NCBI GenBank assembly: GCA_016194725.1
Contig: JACQAW010000115.1
Coordinates: 1-7,141, forward strand
Direction: 5' to 3'
DNA from: Deltaproteobacteria bacterium
GTDB lineage: Bacteria > Bdellovibrionota > UBA1018 > UBA923
Length of the DNA: 7,141 nt
Under the pieces are notes generated by a model. The model saw only the letters and a program-made list of their open reading frames with translations. It ran no database searches and had not been told where the DNA came from. The number at the start of each line of letters is the position of its first letter. Within the stretch, counting starts at the first letter, position 1. This document shows, one piece after another, positions 5,675 to 7,141 of the stretch. The translations under genes were made by a program, and so were the position numbers.

Positions 5675-6450
5675 TTGGTGTCGAGCTTTGCCTCGAGCTT
5701 TGGGTCGAGTTTGGCTTCAAGTTTGGCTTCAAGTTTCTCGAGGGCTATCTTGGCCGCGCTTTGCTCTGCTTCTTTTTTGCTTTTACCCGAAGCGCCCGCC
5801 AGCACGTCGCCGTTGATGAGCAGCTGAATCTCAAAAGTCTTGTCGTGGTCGGGGCCGCTCGAGTTTAAGACCTCATAACGTGGGGCATTTTTAAAACGGG
5901 CCTGCACGACTTCCTGAAGACGTGTTTTGAAATCCTGAAGCGCGCTCTGATCGCGACACAGCTTAACCCGCTCGGCAAAAAGGCCGCGCACCCACTCGTT
6001 ACAGGTCGAAAATCCGCCGTCGCTGTAAACCGCGGCCACCACCGCTTCGAAGGTACTGGCCAGAATGCTGTCCTTGTCGCGGCCACCGGTGTGCTGCTCG
6101 CCCTTGCCCAGCAGCAAAAAATCGCCCAGAGCCAGCGCACGCGCAATCCTGGCGAGGCTTTTTTCGTTCACCAGACTTGCGCGCAGCTTGGACAGGTCGC
6201 CCTCGGAGCAGTCGGGAAAGGCTTCGAGCAGGATTTGGGAAACAATCAGGTCGAGTACGGCATCGCCCAGAAACTCGAAACGCTCGTTGTCGCGTACACT
6301 CACGGGTTCGCTGGAACGGTGCTCGTTTCCATAAGACTTGTGAATGCACGCAAGCTCAAGAAGCCTGGCATCTTTAAATTCATAACCCAGACGCTTCGCA
6401 AGATCTGCGACCGGTTTGGGCCCACTGGGAGAAGTTACTTCCGGACTCAT
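5671..6450 (-). CDS. rnc: Ribonuclease III
   Basis: A 259-residue RNase III, which cuts double-stranded RNA to process rRNA precursors and some mRNAs. The catalytic domain carries the signature NERFEFLGDAV (55-65), with Glu56, Glu59 and Asp63 at metal or structural positions, the EGDLSKLRASLV helix (Glu83) and ILASTFEAVVAAVYSDGG (129-146) with catalytic Glu135. The position matching E. coli Asp114 is Ser132 here. A double-stranded-RNA-binding domain follows at about 173-241: DFKTRLQEVVQARF, GPDHDKTFEIQ, and GKSKKEAEQSAAKIALEKL. The last 20 or so residues are a KLEA/KLDx repeat tail, making it longer than the typical 220-235 residues. It is the first gene of the cluster, and its stop overlaps the radical SAM start by 4 bases. 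No clear ribosome site precedes the ATG at 6450. Confidence 0.97.
   Translation of the reverse strand: MSPEVTSPSGPKPVADLAKRLGYEFKDARLLELACIHKSYGNEHRSSEPVSVRDNERFEFLGDAVLDLIVSQILLEAFPDCSEGDLSKLRASLVNEKSLARIARALALGDFLLLGKGEQHTGGRDKDSILASTFEAVVAAVYSDGGFSTCNEWVRGLFAERVKLCRDQSALQDFKTRLQEVVQARFKNAPRYEVLNSSGPDHDKTFEIQLLINGDVLAGASGKSKKEAEQSAAKIALEKLEAKLEAKLDPKLEAKLDTK
5677..5736. repeat. 12-base tandem repeat encoding the KLEA tail of RNase III
   Basis: Five 12-base units read on the minus strand as KLEA, KLEA, KLDP, KLEA, KLDT at the C terminus of RNase III. The two adjacent KLEA units at 5713-5736 (AAACTTGAAGCC on the minus strand) are identical and the others differ mainly at synonymous positions, consistent with expansion by slippage followed by drift. 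Being a multiple of three, copy-number change would keep the frame and the overlapping radical SAM start. Confidence 0.8.
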
Positions 6451-6562
6451 ATATAGCCGAACACTAACAATGCCCGTGCAATGCAGTCAAGCGAACTAAA
6501 GCTTGCCGATCGGTAACTTGCCCGGTAGCGATTTAAGAGCGACATAAAAATTTGGGGGATTC
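6451..6562. promoter_or_regulatory. Divergent promoter region between rnc and the 5'-nucleotidase gene
   Basis: The 112 bases between divergent starts must hold the promoter of the rnc cluster and that of the nucleotidase gene. CTTGCC occurs twice, at 6502-6507 and 6517-6522 (15 bases apart), and the first copy enters an imperfect palindrome, TTGCCGATCGGTAA (6503-6516), that could be an operator. GGGGGA at 6554-6559 is the likely ribosome site of the plus-strand gene. A TTGACT on the minus strand is a possible -35 for rnc, but no good -10 follows at the right distance. Confidence 0.45.
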
Positions 6563-7141
6563 ATGGAACGACGGACGTGCGTGGCATTCGCAGTTGGTGT
6601 TGTTTTGGTGGCTTTGGGTTTCTCAGGTCTTTCGCCAGGCGCGGAGGCGTCGCAGGTACCCCTGACCATTCTTCACACGAATGACGTGCATTCGCATTAC
6701 CAGGCCGATAAAGGGCCAATGGGCCTCGGCGGCATTGGCCGGCTGGCCACCGAAATTCGACGCCAGCGTGCCCAGGCGCAGAACTCGCTGCTGCTCGACG
6801 GTGGCGACTGGTCCGAGGGCAACATCTATTACAACCTCGATGCGGGACGCACCTCGCTCGAGATCATGAATGAGCTGGGTTACGACGCCGCGGTGATTGG
6901 CAACCATGACTGGCTCAGCGGCCCTGACCAGATGCTCAAGCTGTTCACGCAGGTGAAGCCCACCTTTCCGATTCTGGGCGCCAACCTGGACCTCGCGAAA
7001 TACCCCCGAGCCGCTGAATTTTCCAAGTACGTCACTCCTTATCAGATTCTCAACGTCGGTGGCATCAAAGTCGCCGTCGTGGGCATCGTGACGTACGAGC
7101 TGATTTACGATCGGTATTTTGCGCCGGTCGACATCAAGGAC
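6563..7141 (+). CDS. Secreted 5'-nucleotidase-family metallophosphoesterase (3' end outside window)
   Basis: The first 193 codons of a longer gene. Residues 1-29 are a Sec signal peptide (MERRTC, hydrophobic core, cleavage about AEA|S), so the product goes to the periplasm, surface or medium. The metallophosphoesterase core follows: LTILHTNDVHSHY (34-46, metal ligands Asp41 and His43), LLLDGGDWSEG (76-86, Asp82), GNHDW (113-117, Asn114 and His115), then LGANLD (138-143) and VGGIKVAVVGIVT (165-177). These match the UshA / 5'-nucleotidase family, which removes phosphate from nucleotides or nucleotide sugars for nutrient scavenging. GNHD followed by W replaces the common GNHEFD, so the precise substrate is uncertain. 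The C-terminal substrate-binding domain is beyond the window. A GGGGGA site ends 3 bases before the ATG. Confidence 0.9.
   Translation, partial: MERRTCVAFAVGVVLVALGFSGLSPGAEASQVPLTILHTNDVHSHYQADKGPMGLGGIGRLATEIRRQRAQAQNSLLLDGGDWSEGNIYYNLDAGRTSLEIMNELGYDAAVIGNHDWLSGPDQMLKLFTQVKPTFPILGANLDLAKYPRAAEFSKYVTPYQILNVGGIKVAVVGIVTYELIYDRYFAPVDIKD

Noticed and set aside
5294..5827. Plus-strand Ser-rich frame across the radical SAM and rnc genes
   Set aside because: Its SSFASSFGSSLASS repeat is only the opposite-strand reading of the RNase III KLEA repeat.
1..7141. CRISPR array, insertion sequence, tRNA, rRNA or phage attachment site
   Set aside because: No spaced repeats, transposase motifs, terminal inverted repeats, or tRNA/rRNA-like sequence were seen on either strand.

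Overview
This is about 7.1 kb of GC-rich bacterial DNA carrying a conserved chromosomal cluster for ribosome biogenesis, flanked by cell-envelope genes. The organism is Gram-negative: there are two small outer-membrane beta-barrel genes ending in an aromatic residue, a putative lipoprotein and an exported 5'-nucleotidase. The rnc / radical SAM / era / der order and the barrel style suggest a Bdellovibrionota-like (formerly deltaproteobacterial) bacterium. That placement is inferred from general familiarity, not from a database search.

Layout: 1-588 (minus) is the N-terminal part of a membrane-anchored YfgM-like TPR protein that runs off the left edge. Diverging from it are two plus-strand outer-membrane barrel genes, 644-1153 and about 1128-1839. 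The second has its signal peptide and its barrel in different frames. A small exported helical protein follows at 2038-2478 and converges, with only 3 bases between stops, on a minus-strand cluster read as rnc (6450-5671), an Elp3-like radical SAM gene (5674-4702), era (4748-3777) and der (3793-2482). Each junction in that cluster overlaps (4, 47 and 17 bases), so it reads as one translationally coupled operon. At the right edge, a secreted 5'-nucleotidase-family gene diverges from rnc and runs off the window.

How the genes fit together: RNase III cuts rRNA precursors, Era acts on the 30S subunit and Der on the 50S subunit, so the operon is a ribosome-maturation set. The radical SAM enzyme is plausibly an RNA-modification partner.

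The striking feature is damage. der and the radical SAM gene each change frame at a point where conserved sequence is also missing: the linker between the two Der G domains, and the GGxFT segment of the radical SAM fold. Both junctions lie at or near short GC-rich inverted repeats. With the frameshift in the second barrel gene, that makes three disrupted genes in 7 kb. Because der is normally essential, assembly or amplification error is the leading explanation, but real decay cannot be excluded from sequence alone. I found no convincing new mobile, defence or RNA system.
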